Positions 26,240-34,980 are shown, counted from the stretch's first letter. The stretch is 64,000 nt of DNA from Thermolongibacillus altinsuensis (GCF_004341205.1 NZ_SLUL01000010.1:1-64000); one strand, 5' to 3'. The notes: generated from the letters alone by a model not told the origin. Numbers and translations: made by a program.

Positions 26240-28515
26240 GATTTTCTCTCCCTTCGGTTTGCGGCAATAATTAATTGACCAAGTGCTAATCCTCCATCAC
26301 TGCACGGAACTTTTTGATGTGTATAAACGATAAAACCTAATTTTTGCAGTTCTTTGATCAGGTTTTTAACCAAATAGCGATTATGCATACTGCCACCTGA
26401 CAAGACCATTTGACGATGATATTGCGGATGCTTTTCAATCGCTTTTCGAATCATCTCAATGGCAGCGGACACAACAGTTTGATGAAAGCGACCAGCAATG
26501 AGTTCGATGTTCTCATTTCGCTTTACATCTTCTGCAATCGCAAGCCACATCGCTGTTAAGTCAATTTCAATAATGTTTTTTTCTTTTAATTCAAACGGGT
26601 AAGGTTCGTATATATACTCTTCATTCACCAATTCCGCTAGGCGAATGGCAGCTTCTCCGTCGTATGTAGAATGCGTACAAACATGCAAAAATGCGCTCAC
26701 CGCGTCAAATAAGCGCCCACACGTTCCAGCTTTCGGGGCGTGAATATCCTTTTCCATCATCTGTTTTAAAATTTGAATTTCGTACTGTTTATCAGGAAAG
26801 CGTTGCGCAGCCAGTTCATATCCTTTATCTCCTAAATAATAGCCGAGCATGCCAACCGCAGTACGCCACGGTTCTTTTATACATCGCTCTCCGCTCGGTA
26901 ACGGAGTGTACGTTAAATGACCAAGCCGTTGATAATGAGAAGCATCGCCATACAGAAGTTCAAATCCCCATATATGTCCGTCTTCTCCATACCCTGTTCC
27001 ATCTAAAATTAATCCAAAGCAATTACTGTTTATCCCGTTATCCTCCATACACGACACCATATGCGCATGGTGGTGCTGTACCGGAATAACCGAAACATCC
27101 CATTCTTTTACAATGTTCCATGTTTCATAGTTTGGATGCATATCAACAGCAACGACTTTCGGTTCTACTCCCATCCATGTTCGCAAATGTTCATATTCGC
27201 GCTGAAAATGTTCGACCACTTCAATATTTTGCAAATCTCCAATATGTGGTCCGAGAAAGATTTGTTCGTTTCGTCCAAAGGCAAACACATTTTTTTGTTG
27301 TCCGCCTAAAGCGGCTATTTCGTGAACATCGCTTGTTGTAAAAAATGGATCAGGGACAAATCCACGCGCTCGGCGTAAAAAATCAACGTTGCCGTTTTGA
27401 ATTTGAACAACCGAATCATCAATCGGATGAACAATTGGCCGATTATGGACAAGAAAATAATCAGCAATCGACTTCAAATCTTGAAGAGCTTGTTCATCTT
27501 TATATAAGATCGGTACACCTGAACGATTCGCACTGGTCATGACTAAGACAGGGATATGCTCTTCATCTAACAACAAATGATGAAGCGGTGTATAAGGCAG
27601 CATCACTCCAACCGTTTTTAATCCCGGTGCTAGCGACGGAGCGAGCGGATACGTTGTTCTTCTTTTTAAAACAACAATCGGAGCTTCAGGCGATGTTAAT
27701 ATCCGCTCTTCCTCTTCATCCACCTCACACATCTGCTTTACAACGGAGAGAGAGGCGGCCATCACCGCTAATGGACGAGCTGGTCGTTGCTTTCTCGTTC
27801 GCAATTGTTGCACAGCTTGTTCATTTGTTGCATCGCACGCAAGATGATAACCTCCTAATCCTTTAATCGCTACAATCGCTCCCGATAACAACCGTTGTTT
27901 TGCATTTTCAATCGCATCCCCATCAAGCGTTTGACCATGGCGATCGATAAGCGTAACGCGCGGACCGCATACCGGACAAGCAATCGGCTGCGCGTGATGA
28001 CGTCGATTCAACGGGTCTTCATATTCTTTTTGACAACGTTCGCACATTGGAAAAGATTTCATCGACGTATACGGACGATCGTAAGGCAGCTGCTCAATAA
28101 TCGTATATCGCGGTCCGCATTGAGTGCAGTTAATAAACGGATAACGATAGCGATGGTCATTTGGGTCATTCATTTCTTGCAGACAATCATCACAAACAGC
28201 TGTATCGATTGGAATGACAAGCGAAGAAGCCCCTTTTCGTTCACTTTCAATAATAGAAAATTGTTCAAATCCTTGAACATCTACTTCCAAAACGTTTAAC
28301 TGATCAATGCGAGATAAACGAGGAGCTTCCGTCTGTAATGAAAGTAAAAATGACTGCAGATCCTTCTCTTCTCCTTCGGCAAAAACAGTAACACCGTCCA
28401 TGTTATTTTGAACCGTTCCCTTTATGTGATAACGATGAGCGAGTTGAAAGACAAAGGGACGGAATCCGACCCCTTGAACCCGCCCCTTAATTGTCACTTT
28501 TATTGATTTTTGCAT
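26212..28515 (-). CDS. hypF: Carbamoyltransferase HypF
   Basis: HypF (767 residues) makes carbamoyl-AMP from carbamoyl phosphate and passes the carbamoyl group to HypE. Domains in order: an acylphosphatase-like domain (GRVQGVGFRPFVFQLA, residues ~8-90), two zinc-finger units (CDDC...CTQCG and CERC...CPVCG, ~105-190), a YrdC-like domain (AIVAIKGLGGYHLACDA, KQRPARPLAVM, MTSANRSG) and a Kae1/TobZ-like domain (VQHHHAHMVSCMED, DGTGYGEDG, LSGGSMHNRYL). I start at the ATG at 28515 with GAGGGGATT upstream, overlapping the end of hypB by 16 bases. The protein looks complete. Confidence 0.97.
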   Translation of the reverse strand: MQKSIKVTIKGRVQGVGFRPFVFQLAHRYHIKGTVQNNMDGVTVFAEGEEKDLQSFLLSLQTEAPRLSRIDQLNVLEVDVQGFEQFSIIESERKGASSLVIPIDTAVCDDCLQEMNDPNDHRYRYPFINCTQCGPRYTIIEQLPYDRPYTSMKSFPMCERCQKEYEDPLNRRHHAQPIACPVCGPRVTLIDRHGQTLDGDAIENAKQRLLSGAIVAIKGLGGYHLACDATNEQAVQQLRTRKQRPARPLAVMAASLSVVKQMCEVDEEEERILTSPEAPIVVLKRRTTYPLAPSLAPGLKTVGVMLPYTPLHHLLLDEEHIPVLVMTSANRSGVPILYKDEQALQDLKSIADYFLVHNRPIVHPIDDSVVQIQNGNVDFLRRARGFVPDPFFTTSDVHEIAALGGQQKNVFAFGRNEQIFLGPHIGDLQNIEVVEHFQREYEHLRTWMGVEPKVVAVDMHPNYETWNIVKEWDVSVIPVQHHHAHMVSCMEDNGINSNCFGLILDGTGYGEDGHIWGFELLYGDASHYQRLGHLTYTPLPSGERCIKEPWRTAVGMLGYYLGDKGYELAAQRFPDKQYEIQILKQMMEKDIHAPKAGTCGRLFDAVSAFLHVCTHSTYDGEAAIRLAELVNEEYIYEPYPFELKEKNIIEIDLTAMWLAIAEDVKRNENIELIAGRFHQTVVSAAIEMIRKAIEKHPQYHRQMVLSGGSMHNRYLVKNLIKELQKLGFIVYTHQKVPCSDGGLALGQLIIAANRRERKSCVLEFQQK

Positions 28516-29159
28516 CGCGCAATCCCCTCTCGAATCCAATTGAGCCATTGGTCCATCCCTTCATTCGTTTTTGCTGATAACGGAATAAGCGAAGATTGCG
28601 GGTTAATGCCTTTTAAATCGTCTTTTGCTTGCTCCACATCAAAATCGAGATAAGGAAGCAAATCAATTTTATTTAGTAAAACCAATTCCGTACGCATAAA
28701 CATCGTCGGATATTTTGGAATTTTATCGTTTCCTTCAGGGACACTTAATACGGCGACCTTATGCTGTTGTCCTAAATCATAACCAGAAGGGCAAACGAGA
28801 TTACCCACATTTTCAATAAACAAAAGGTCAATTTCACTTAAATCAAATTGCGGCAAAACCGCAGCAATCATTCGTGCGTCTAAATGGCACCCGCCATGCG
28901 TATTAATTTGCACCGCTTGCGCACCGAGCGCCCGAATTCGCTCGGCATCTTTTTCCGTTGCTAAATCTCCTTCAATGACACCGATCCGAAAATCTTTTGA
29001 CAGTGCTTCAATCGTTTTTTCTAAAATCGTTGTTTTTCCGGCTCCTGGGGAACTCATTAAATTAATAACAAGCGTTTTCGTTTCTTCAAACAGACGACGG
29101 TTAAACTCTGCGGCGCGATTATTATTCGTTAAAACATCTACCTCTAGCGTTACTTTCAT
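28500..29159 (-). CDS. hypB: Nickel-inserting GTPase HypB
   Basis: HypB (219 residues) is the SIMIBI GTPase that, with HypA, delivers nickel to the large subunit. The P-loop is SSPGAGKTT (about 36-44), the metal-binding pair C91-H92 is in HGGCHLDA, and the GTPase motifs ENVGNLVCPSG and LLNKIDLL are seen. It lacks both the N-terminal CxxCGC nickel site of E. coli HypB and a His-rich stretch, so it is the minimal form with no nickel storage. It overlaps hypA by four bases and hypF by 16. Confidence 0.97.
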   Translation of the reverse strand: MKVTLEVDVLTNNNRAAEFNRRLFEETKTLVINLMSSPGAGKTTILEKTIEALSKDFRIGVIEGDLATEKDAERIRALGAQAVQINTHGGCHLDARMIAAVLPQFDLSEIDLLFIENVGNLVCPSGYDLGQQHKVAVLSVPEGNDKIPKYPTMFMRTELVLLNKIDLLPYLDFDVEQAKDDLKGINPQSSLIPLSAKTNEGMDQWLNWIREGIARCKNQ

Positions 29160-29515
29160 GATGTCGAACTCCCTTCATATGACAACACTCGAAATGTTTC
29201 TCCTGCGATGATTTGACCGCTTGGCAACATACACGATGGACATTGAACAAGCCGTGATTGCGGCTCATACTCCTCTTCACAAATAGGACAAAACGCTTTC
29301 GCCCGTTCAAAATGAATGATCAGCTGCGCGTCTTCGGTTAATCGATTATCTTTTTGCAACTTATAAGCATCGAATGCCATTTCTAAAGCTTCAGGAAGCG
29401 CATTGCTAAGCGCTCCCACAATCAATTCTACTTTTGTAACCGCATCGATGTTTCGCTTTGTTGCATCCTGTTCAATTAAACGAACAATCTCCCCCATTAA
29501 AGCCATTTCATGCAT
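29156..29515 (-). CDS. hypA: Nickel metallochaperone HypA
   Basis: HypA (119 residues) binds nickel through its N-terminal MHE motif (His2) and carries a structural zinc site made by C76-x2-C79 and C92-x2-C95 (FCPICEEEYEPQSRLVQCPSC). Both sites are intact. It works with HypB in nickel insertion. The start overlaps the upstream Rieske-like gene by eight bases and its end overlaps hypB by four. Confidence 0.96.
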   Translation of the reverse strand: MHEMALMGEIVRLIEQDATKRNIDAVTKVELIVGALSNALPEALEMAFDAYKLQKDNRLTEDAQLIIHFERAKAFCPICEEEYEPQSRLVQCPSCMLPSGQIIAGETFRVLSYEGSSTS

Positions 29516-29936
29516 ATAAATCCCTTTCTAGTTGAACATACCATTGGTTTTCTATTTTTTTCGTTGCGAGTAACGGCATTTTTAGCGTTCCTGTTTCTGA
29601 TGCCAAATCAAATTCCCGATCGCAATACAAACAAATGAAACGATGTTCAAATTGAACGTAATGCGGCATCACACGACAATGGGAACAAATAGCCTTTCTC
29701 GCCTTTATATTGCCTTTTTGTACATAAACAACAACAGGAACATGATGAATGTTTTTCACTTCCACCCCTTTTAATTCATCAGCATCGTACGTCCCAAGAA
29801 GATGCCACGCACGATGAACAGAGAACAAAATTTCTTTCATTTTTTCCACCTCATCTTCTAATAATGGGGCGGAAGCTTCTTTCATTGTTTCAACCAAACT
29901 GTTCCGCAATTCTTTTAAAAACTGCAAGCGATTCAT
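29508..29936 (-). CDS. Hydrogenase-operon protein with Rieske-like CxH-x15-CxxC motif
   Basis: A 142-residue soluble protein between the maturation protease and hypA. Residues 1-50 are helical. The C-terminal half is beta-rich and holds C84-S-H86-C87 and C102-L-Y-C105. This is the Rieske pattern CxH ... CxxH with the last His replaced by Cys, giving a possible 3Cys-1His [2Fe-2S] or zinc site; C87 is an extra candidate ligand. It overlaps the protease gene by four bases and hypA by eight, so it belongs to the operon. Hydrogenase clusters elsewhere encode rubredoxin-like or Rieske-like helpers, but I cannot name this one. A role in cluster maturation or electron transfer is inferred. Confidence 0.7.
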   Translation of the reverse strand: MNRLQFLKELRNSLVETMKEASAPLLEDEVEKMKEILFSVHRAWHLLGTYDADELKGVEVKNIHHVPVVVYVQKGNIKARKAICSHCRVMPHYVQFEHRFICLYCDREFDLASETGTLKMPLLATKKIENQWYVQLERDLYA

Positions 29937-30412
29937 GAAGCTTCACACCACTTTTTCACTTGTTGAACAACTTTTTCTGCCAACTGAGGAAGTTGTGCTT
30001 GAACGATATGCGATAATTGTAATCCAAGTTCAAGGGAAGCAGGTTGAATCCCAAACATGATCATATGTTTTGGACAGGTTTCCCGAATTTTTGCCGCAGA
30101 GAGAACTTCTTGAAATCCTAATTGGTGAATCGACATTTTAACGCCAAAATATGCAGGAATTTCATCATCGACAAGCGTAATAATCGTCCCTGCATCTTTT
30201 CCTGCATGAATGGCATCAATGATAATTAAATAATCCGTTTCTTCGATGGTTCCTAACAATCTCATTCCATCTGTCGAACCTTCTAACACTTCAACGTTTT
30301 CGTAATGAGAAAGCTGTTCTTCTAATAAGGGCAAAATATGAATGCCAACTCCCTCATCGGAATAAAGCAAATTTCCGATTCCGAGAACGGTAATTTTTTT
30401 ATTATTTTCCAT
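29933..30412 (-). CDS. hyaD: Hydrogenase maturation endopeptidase (HyaD/HybD family)
   Basis: A 159-residue nickel-dependent protease that removes the C-terminal tail of the large subunit once nickel is in place. The family signature VLGIGNLLYSDEGVGIHIL is at the start, and the metal ligands are the Glu/Asp of DEGVG, the Asp of EGSTDGMRLL and the His of MSIHQLGFQEV. I choose the ATG at 30412, with AGGTG 7 bases upstream, over the GTG at 30421. Its start lies inside the 3' end of the cytochrome b gene, so the two are coupled. Its target is the 15-residue tail of the large subunit upstream. Confidence 0.93.
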   Translation of the reverse strand: MENNKKITVLGIGNLLYSDEGVGIHILPLLEEQLSHYENVEVLEGSTDGMRLLGTIEETDYLIIIDAIHAGKDAGTIITLVDDEIPAYFGVKMSIHQLGFQEVLSAAKIRETCPKHMIMFGIQPASLELGLQLSHIVQAQLPQLAEKVVQQVKKWCEAS

Positions 30413-31181
30413 TGTTTTCACCTAGTACCTCTTCTTTACGCTCAATCTTGTATCCTGTAAAAATGGAAGACATGGTGCCGTTTCGTTGTAAATAGTCCTC
30501 ACGAAACGCCATGTAGACATGGACGACGGTAAAGACCATAAATCCCCACGCGACTAAATGGTGCCATGAACGAACAGAGAAACTGTCCCCGCCAAACAAA
30601 TGAGCAACCCACATGAACATTTTTCCGTAAATGGATTCTGGTTGCGGCTCGAATAACAAATAATAGCCTGTGAGAATCATAATGATGGAACCGAGACCGA
30701 TAAAAATCCAGTAGCTTAATTGGGCAAGCGGGTTGTGGCCGATATAATGTTTCTTTTTATTTTTTAAAAACAAATAATACTTAACGGTCTCCCATGCTTC
30801 TTTCCAGAAAGAGAGACGAAACGGGTTCGAAGTCGCGTGTTCGTTTCCTTTATACACCCAATACCAGCGCACCGCCAAATTAATGGTGAAAACAAACGCT
30901 GTGAAAAAGTGGATATATCGAGCCCATCCCATTAAATAAGAATAGTACGCTTCTTCTTGAATGGAAGCGGAAGCAAACGGGCGGCCGATAAACACGCCCG
31001 TAATCATTAAGATGAAAATGGACAACGCATTAATCCAATGAAAAATGCGTACAGGTAACTCCCAGACGTACACTTTCACCATTTGATCATTGAGCGGAAT
31101 CGTTTTCGCCTGGCGCGATTTTTTCCAGACTACCTTCACTGTTTCTTTTTCAATTTTTGGATTTGTCGGGACCGACATCAT
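30402..31181 (-). CDS. hyaC: Hydrogenase cytochrome b subunit (HyaC family)
   Basis: The membrane diheme cytochrome b (about 259 residues) that takes electrons from the hydrogenase small subunit and passes them to menaquinone. Membrane segments hold the expected histidines: RIFHWINALSIFILMITG, RYIHFFTAFVFT and SWHHLVAWGFMVFTVVHVYMAF. An N-terminal cytoplasmic stretch of about 45 residues precedes helix 1. I start at 31181 (ATGATG after GGAGGGAGC), nine bases after the large-subunit stop; the longer frame overlaps that gene. It defines the complex as a membrane-bound respiratory uptake enzyme. Confidence 0.93.
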   Translation of the reverse strand: MMSVPTNPKIEKETVKVVWKKSRQAKTIPLNDQMVKVYVWELPVRIFHWINALSIFILMITGVFIGRPFASASIQEEAYYSYLMGWARYIHFFTAFVFTINLAVRWYWVYKGNEHATSNPFRLSFWKEAWETVKYYLFLKNKKKHYIGHNPLAQLSYWIFIGLGSIIMILTGYYLLFEPQPESIYGKMFMWVAHLFGGDSFSVRSWHHLVAWGFMVFTVVHVYMAFREDYLQRNGTMSSIFTGYKIERKEEVLGENNGK

Positions 31182-31189
31182 GCTCCCTC

Positions 31190-32911
31190 CTACCCAATGT
31201 AAATATTGGTTGTTTGTTTTGAAACAACATCTGTTAAATGAACAGCGCATGCTAAACATGGATCAAACGAGTGAATAATGCGTAAAATTTCTAACGGTTT
31301 TTCCTTATCTAAAAGAGGTGTTCCTTTCAACGAAGCTTCATACGCACCCATTTGATTTTTATGATCGCGCGGCGAAGCATTCCACGTTGTTGGGACAACC
31401 GCTTGATAGTTTTTCGTTTTTCCGTTTTCAATTTCAATCCAGTGGCCTAAAGCGCCACGCGGAGCCTCAATCCAGCCAACTCCTTTCGCTTTTTTCGGCC
31501 ACGTTTCTGGCTCCCATTTTGTACGGTCAAATGTGACCTGATCGCCATTTTTAATATTTTTCAATAATTTATCCATATCATCGCGCATCCATTTCGCAAC
31601 AAGAATCGATTCTAATCCACGTGCAACCGTTCTTCCGAGCGCTGATTGCATCGCTTCAAACGGCCAATTTAATTTCTTTAATGTGTCGTCTATTAAGCTG
31701 ACAAACTCTTCTCGTTTTAACGCATAGCCGACAAGCATGCGCGCAAGCGGTCCCGTCTCCATCGGATGTTCTTTCCAACGCGGAGACTTCAACCAACTGT
31801 ACTTTTCATCTGTATTTAACGTTTTAAACGGAGGTTTTGGACCTGTGTAATGGAGCGATGTTTCCCCTTCCCATGGATGCTTTCCGATTCCGCCTTCTTT
31901 TCCGTCATAGGTGTACCACGAATGGTCAATAAACTCTTTCACCTGCTCTGGATCTTTCGGATCAACATCTAGCACTTCATTGAAGTTTCCGTTCAAAATC
32001 GCACCGCGTGGGAAGCGATAAAGATTTACATCGCGAATATCTCCTGTTGAGAAATCGCCATAACATAAGTAGTTATTTAAGCCGCCGCCGTATGTCCAAT
32101 CTTTATAGTAAGAGCCGATGGCGAGCAAATCTGGAATATACACTTTATTAATAAATTCAATGGCTTCATCAATAATTTGTGAAACATGCATCAATCGTTC
32201 CGCATGAACCGCATTGTCACTGTTAATATCGATCGGCGTCGCCATTCCACCTACTACATAATGCGGATGAGGGTTTTTTCCGCCAAAAATCGTATGAATT
32301 TTAACGATTTCTTTTTGCCAATCGAGCGCTTCTAAATAGTGAGCCACCGCTAACAAGTTGACTTCTGGCGGCAATTTATAAGCCTTATGTCCCCAATATC
32401 CATTGGCAAAAATACCGAGCTGGCCGCTTTCCACTACTTTTTGGATTTTCGTTTGAATTTCTTTGAAGTATCCCGGTGATGATTTTGGCCAGTCCGAAAT
32501 GGATTGCGCAATGCGACTTGTTTCGTTTGGATCGGCTTTTAATGCACTTAATACATCCACCCAGTCAAACGCATGCAAATGATAAAAATGAACAACATGG
32601 TCATGTAAAAACACAGCTGCATTCATGATGTCACGAATCAAATGGGCGTTTCGCGGAATTTTGATATCAAGCGCATCCTCAACGGAACGAATAGACGCTA
32701 ACGCATGTGTCGTTGTACAAACACCACAAATTCGTTGCACATACGCCCATACATCGCGAGGATCGCGATCGCGAACAATCAGTTCAATTCCTCGAACCGC
32801 TGTACCAGAGCTAAATGCATCTTGAATGATTCCTTTTTCATCAACGTCTACCTCAATGCGTAAATGACCTTCAATTCTCGTTACTGGATCTACAACAATG
32901 CGCTCTGTCAT
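31190..32911 (-). CDS. hyaB: [NiFe]-hydrogenase large subunit
   Basis: The 573-residue catalytic subunit. The nickel-iron site is held by the two CxxC pairs C62-GV-C65 (RICGVCTTTHA) and C552-LA-C555 (DPCLACAVHL). The protein has the usual precursor tail: cleavage after H558 would remove 15 residues. Other L-motifs (DPVTRIEGHLRIEV at the N-terminus) are intact. The start ATG overlaps the small-subunit stop by four bases. Group 1 (membrane uptake) assignment follows from the motif form and the linked cytochrome b and Tat-exported small subunit. Confidence 0.97.
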   Translation of the reverse strand: MTERIVVDPVTRIEGHLRIEVDVDEKGIIQDAFSSGTAVRGIELIVRDRDPRDVWAYVQRICGVCTTTHALASIRSVEDALDIKIPRNAHLIRDIMNAAVFLHDHVVHFYHLHAFDWVDVLSALKADPNETSRIAQSISDWPKSSPGYFKEIQTKIQKVVESGQLGIFANGYWGHKAYKLPPEVNLLAVAHYLEALDWQKEIVKIHTIFGGKNPHPHYVVGGMATPIDINSDNAVHAERLMHVSQIIDEAIEFINKVYIPDLLAIGSYYKDWTYGGGLNNYLCYGDFSTGDIRDVNLYRFPRGAILNGNFNEVLDVDPKDPEQVKEFIDHSWYTYDGKEGGIGKHPWEGETSLHYTGPKPPFKTLNTDEKYSWLKSPRWKEHPMETGPLARMLVGYALKREEFVSLIDDTLKKLNWPFEAMQSALGRTVARGLESILVAKWMRDDMDKLLKNIKNGDQVTFDRTKWEPETWPKKAKGVGWIEAPRGALGHWIEIENGKTKNYQAVVPTTWNASPRDHKNQMGAYEASLKGTPLLDKEKPLEILRIIHSFDPCLACAVHLTDVVSKQTTNIYIG

Positions 32912-33987
32912 TTCCGTTCACCTCGATCATGATTCTCTTGCTCTTTTTTCTTTACCGCTGTGATCGCTGCATGTGCGGCAACTCCTGCCGCTGTCACGCC
33001 AACTGCAATCGCGCCAACCGTTTCTGGGTTAATCGTCGTTTGTGATGCTGGAATTTTTGCACGGCGAACATAAAATGGTCCGTTATCCCAGAATCCTTTT
33101 TCTGAGCAGCCGATACATGGATTACCAGATTGAATCGGATAGCTTACTCCTCCGTTCCAACGCATTTCTGCACAGGAGTTGTAGGTAGTTGGTCCTTTAC
33201 AGCCGACTTTGTACAAACAATATCCTTGTTTTGCACCTTCATCATCAAACGACTCCGCAAACAATCCGGCGTCAAAATATGCTCGGCGGTTGCATTTATC
33301 ATGAATGCGATGACGATAAAACGCCTTCGGTCTTCCTAGATGATCCAATTCAGGTAATGTACCAAATGTAATGATATGGGCAATCACCCCTGTCATCACT
33401 TCAGCGATTGGCGGACAGCCCGGTACTAATATAATCGGCTTATCTTTCACAAAGTGCGTAATTGGTTTCGCTTTCGTTGGATTTGGATAAGCAGCTGGAA
33501 TGCCTCCCCATGACGAACAGCTTCCGTAAGCGATAATCGCTTTTGCTCCTTTTGCTGTTTCGATGAAGGTTTCTTTTGCTGACACACCACCAACGGTCAA
33601 AAATGCATCGTCCATTGGCAAACTTCCTTCAACCACCAATATGTATTCTCCATAATAGTGCTTCATCACATGTTTTCGCGCTTCTTCAATTTGATGCCCA
33701 GAAGCAGCAGATAATGCTTCTGTATATTCAAGCGAGATCATATCTAAAAGCACGCTTTCCACTTTTGGATGGGTAGAACGAATAAACGACTCAGAACATC
33801 CTGTACAGTCTTGAAACTGTAACCAAATGACTGGAACACGTGCGCTTTTTTCCATCGCCGCGACCACTTTATCCGTTTCGGAGAAATCTAACCCCATTGT
33901 TGCCGCTAATGCTGTGCACATTTTTAAGAAATCACGTCTTGTAAAACCGCGATCTAAAACCGTTTCTAAAATTGTTTTTCTTTTCAT
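32908..33987 (-). CDS. hyaA: [NiFe]-hydrogenase small subunit, Tat-exported
   Basis: A 359-residue precursor of the electron-relay subunit. A Tat signal lies at about residues 14-30 (TRRDFLKMCTALAATMG). The proximal cluster is bound by C61-TG-C64 plus the Cys of GSCSSWGG and PGCPP. The distal site is HDKC...GYCLYKVGC and the medial site NSC...NPCIGC. A C-terminal hydrophobic helix (AIAVGVTAAGVAAHAAITAV) anchors it to the outer membrane face. The two extra cysteines that make the oxygen-tolerant 4Fe-3S cluster in E. coli Hyd-1 are absent: position two of the CTGC motif is Gly, and no Cys occurs in DDAFLTVGG. It is the first gene of the operon, behind a good AGGAGG site. Confidence 0.97.
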   Translation of the reverse strand: MKRKTILETVLDRGFTRRDFLKMCTALAATMGLDFSETDKVVAAMEKSARVPVIWLQFQDCTGCSESFIRSTHPKVESVLLDMISLEYTEALSAASGHQIEEARKHVMKHYYGEYILVVEGSLPMDDAFLTVGGVSAKETFIETAKGAKAIIAYGSCSSWGGIPAAYPNPTKAKPITHFVKDKPIILVPGCPPIAEVMTGVIAHIITFGTLPELDHLGRPKAFYRHRIHDKCNRRAYFDAGLFAESFDDEGAKQGYCLYKVGCKGPTTYNSCAEMRWNGGVSYPIQSGNPCIGCSEKGFWDNGPFYVRRAKIPASQTTINPETVGAIAVGVTAAGVAAHAAITAVKKKEQENHDRGERK

Positions 33988-34006
33988 GTAATTCCTCCTC
34001 TTTACT

Positions 34007-34030
34007 TGATAGCGTTTACATTACATTATA
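34007..34030 (-). promoter_or_regulatory. Hydrogenase promoter -10 and perfect cre site
   Basis: On the minus strand, TATAAT (34030-34025) is followed four bases downstream by ATGTAAACGCTATCA (34021-34007). This fits every fixed position of the CcpA consensus WTGNAANCGNWNNCW. The cre covers the expected start of transcription, a position where CcpA represses. The -35 region (TAGGGG, 17 bases upstream) is poor and overlaps an ACCC-N4-GGGT palindrome, suggesting an activator is needed. A half Rex/Fnr-like TTGTGA lies near 34074-34079. Confidence 0.75.
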
Positions 34031-34132
34031 AGATAACATATTTTTTACCCCTATGGGTTATATAAGGAAACATTGTCACAAAATGTTCTTAAATATATTT
34101 ACATCATAAAAATAGTTTTTATATTTTAAAAT

Positions 34133-34164
34133 AGAAAAAGCGCCTCACATAAAGTGGGCACTTT
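34133..34164 (-). terminator. tatC terminator
   Basis: AAAGCGCC-TCAC and GTG-GGCACTTT form an imperfect hairpin around an ATAAA loop (34133-34164), followed on the minus strand by TTTTTC. It separates tatC from the hydrogenase promoter. Confidence 0.75.
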
Positions 34165-34167
34165 CGT

Positions 34168-34911
34168 TTACGTGTTATTTTCTCTCTTTTTATAAACAAA
34201 TTTCGAGATCGATATACTAATTTCATATAAAAGTAAAAGTGGAATCGTCACAAGAAAGTCGGAAATAAAATCAGGCGGCGTGATGGATACAGCAACAACA
34301 ATAAGAACGAAATAAGCATACTTGCGAACTTTTTGGAGCGCATACGGATTAATGAGTCCGATGCTTGTTAAAAACATAACAATGACTGGCAGTTCAAATA
34401 AAACAGCGAACGGCAATGTCATATGCAGAACGAAGCGAAAATATTTTTCGGTTGTAAACATCGTCGCAAACATGCCATCTCCTAATCCAACAAGAAAGCG
34501 AAACACAATTGGCAAAACAACAAAATATCCAAAACATAATCCGAGTACAAATAAGATAAACGTAGCTGGAATATAAGAGAGCGTAATTTTTCGCTCTTTT
34601 GGCGTTAATGCAGGCTTTACAAATAGCCACGTTTGCCAAACAAATACCGGAATGGTTAATGTGATCGCAAACACACCAGCCAACATAAAATACACCCATA
34701 AAATATCCGTTGGCCCTAAAATGGTTAACTTAACATCCAAATCTTCAACAATCCAACGATAAAGATCTTGAACAAAAACAAACCCCAACACGAAAAAAGC
34801 AATCAATGCTACAGCTACAATAATGAGTCGTTTTCTTAATTCATTCAAATGCTCAACTAACGTCATTTCTTGATCTTCGTGCCATTGTTTTTCTTCCACG
34901 AGCCTAAGCAC
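34168..34911 (-). CDS. tatC: Sec-independent translocase subunit TatC
   Basis: TatC (about 247 residues) is the six-helix receptor that binds twin-arginine signal peptides. The N-terminal MTLVEHLNELRKRLIIV block and the helix-3/4 region with FVKPALTPKERKI and FGYFVVLP are diagnostic. The start is uncertain among TTG 34914, GTG 34911 and GTG 34899; all give the same membrane domain. It lies between tatA and the hydrogenase operon on the same strand, so it probably serves export of the folded hydrogenase small subunit with its bound partner. Confidence 0.95.
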   Translation of the reverse strand: MLRLVEEKQWHEDQEMTLVEHLNELRKRLIIVAVALIAFFVLGFVFVQDLYRWIVEDLDVKLTILGPTDILWVYFMLAGVFAITLTIPVFVWQTWLFVKPALTPKERKITLSYIPATFILFVLGLCFGYFVVLPIVFRFLVGLGDGMFATMFTTEKYFRFVLHMTLPFAVLFELPVIVMFLTSIGLINPYALQKVRKYAYFVLIVVAVSITPPDFISDFLVTIPLLLLYEISISISKFVYKKRENNT

Positions 34912-34934
34912 CAACCTTTATTTAAATTCCCGAT

Positions 34935-34965
34935 TTTAAAAACGGCAACGAAAGATGTTGCCGTT
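34935..34965 (-). terminator. Hairpin between tatA and tatC
   Basis: AACGGCAAC (34941-34949) pairs with GTTGCCGTT (34957-34965) and is followed on the minus strand by TTTTTAAAAT. It looks like an intercistronic terminator that would lower tatC relative to tatA. Confidence 0.8.
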
Positions 34966-34980
34966 TCAATCAAGCAATAT

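Noticed and set aside
34068-34090. Full Fnr or Rex box upstream of the hydrogenase
   Set aside because: Only one half-site (TTGTGA) is good; the other half is degenerate and the distance of about 55-60 bases from the start is not the usual Fnr position.
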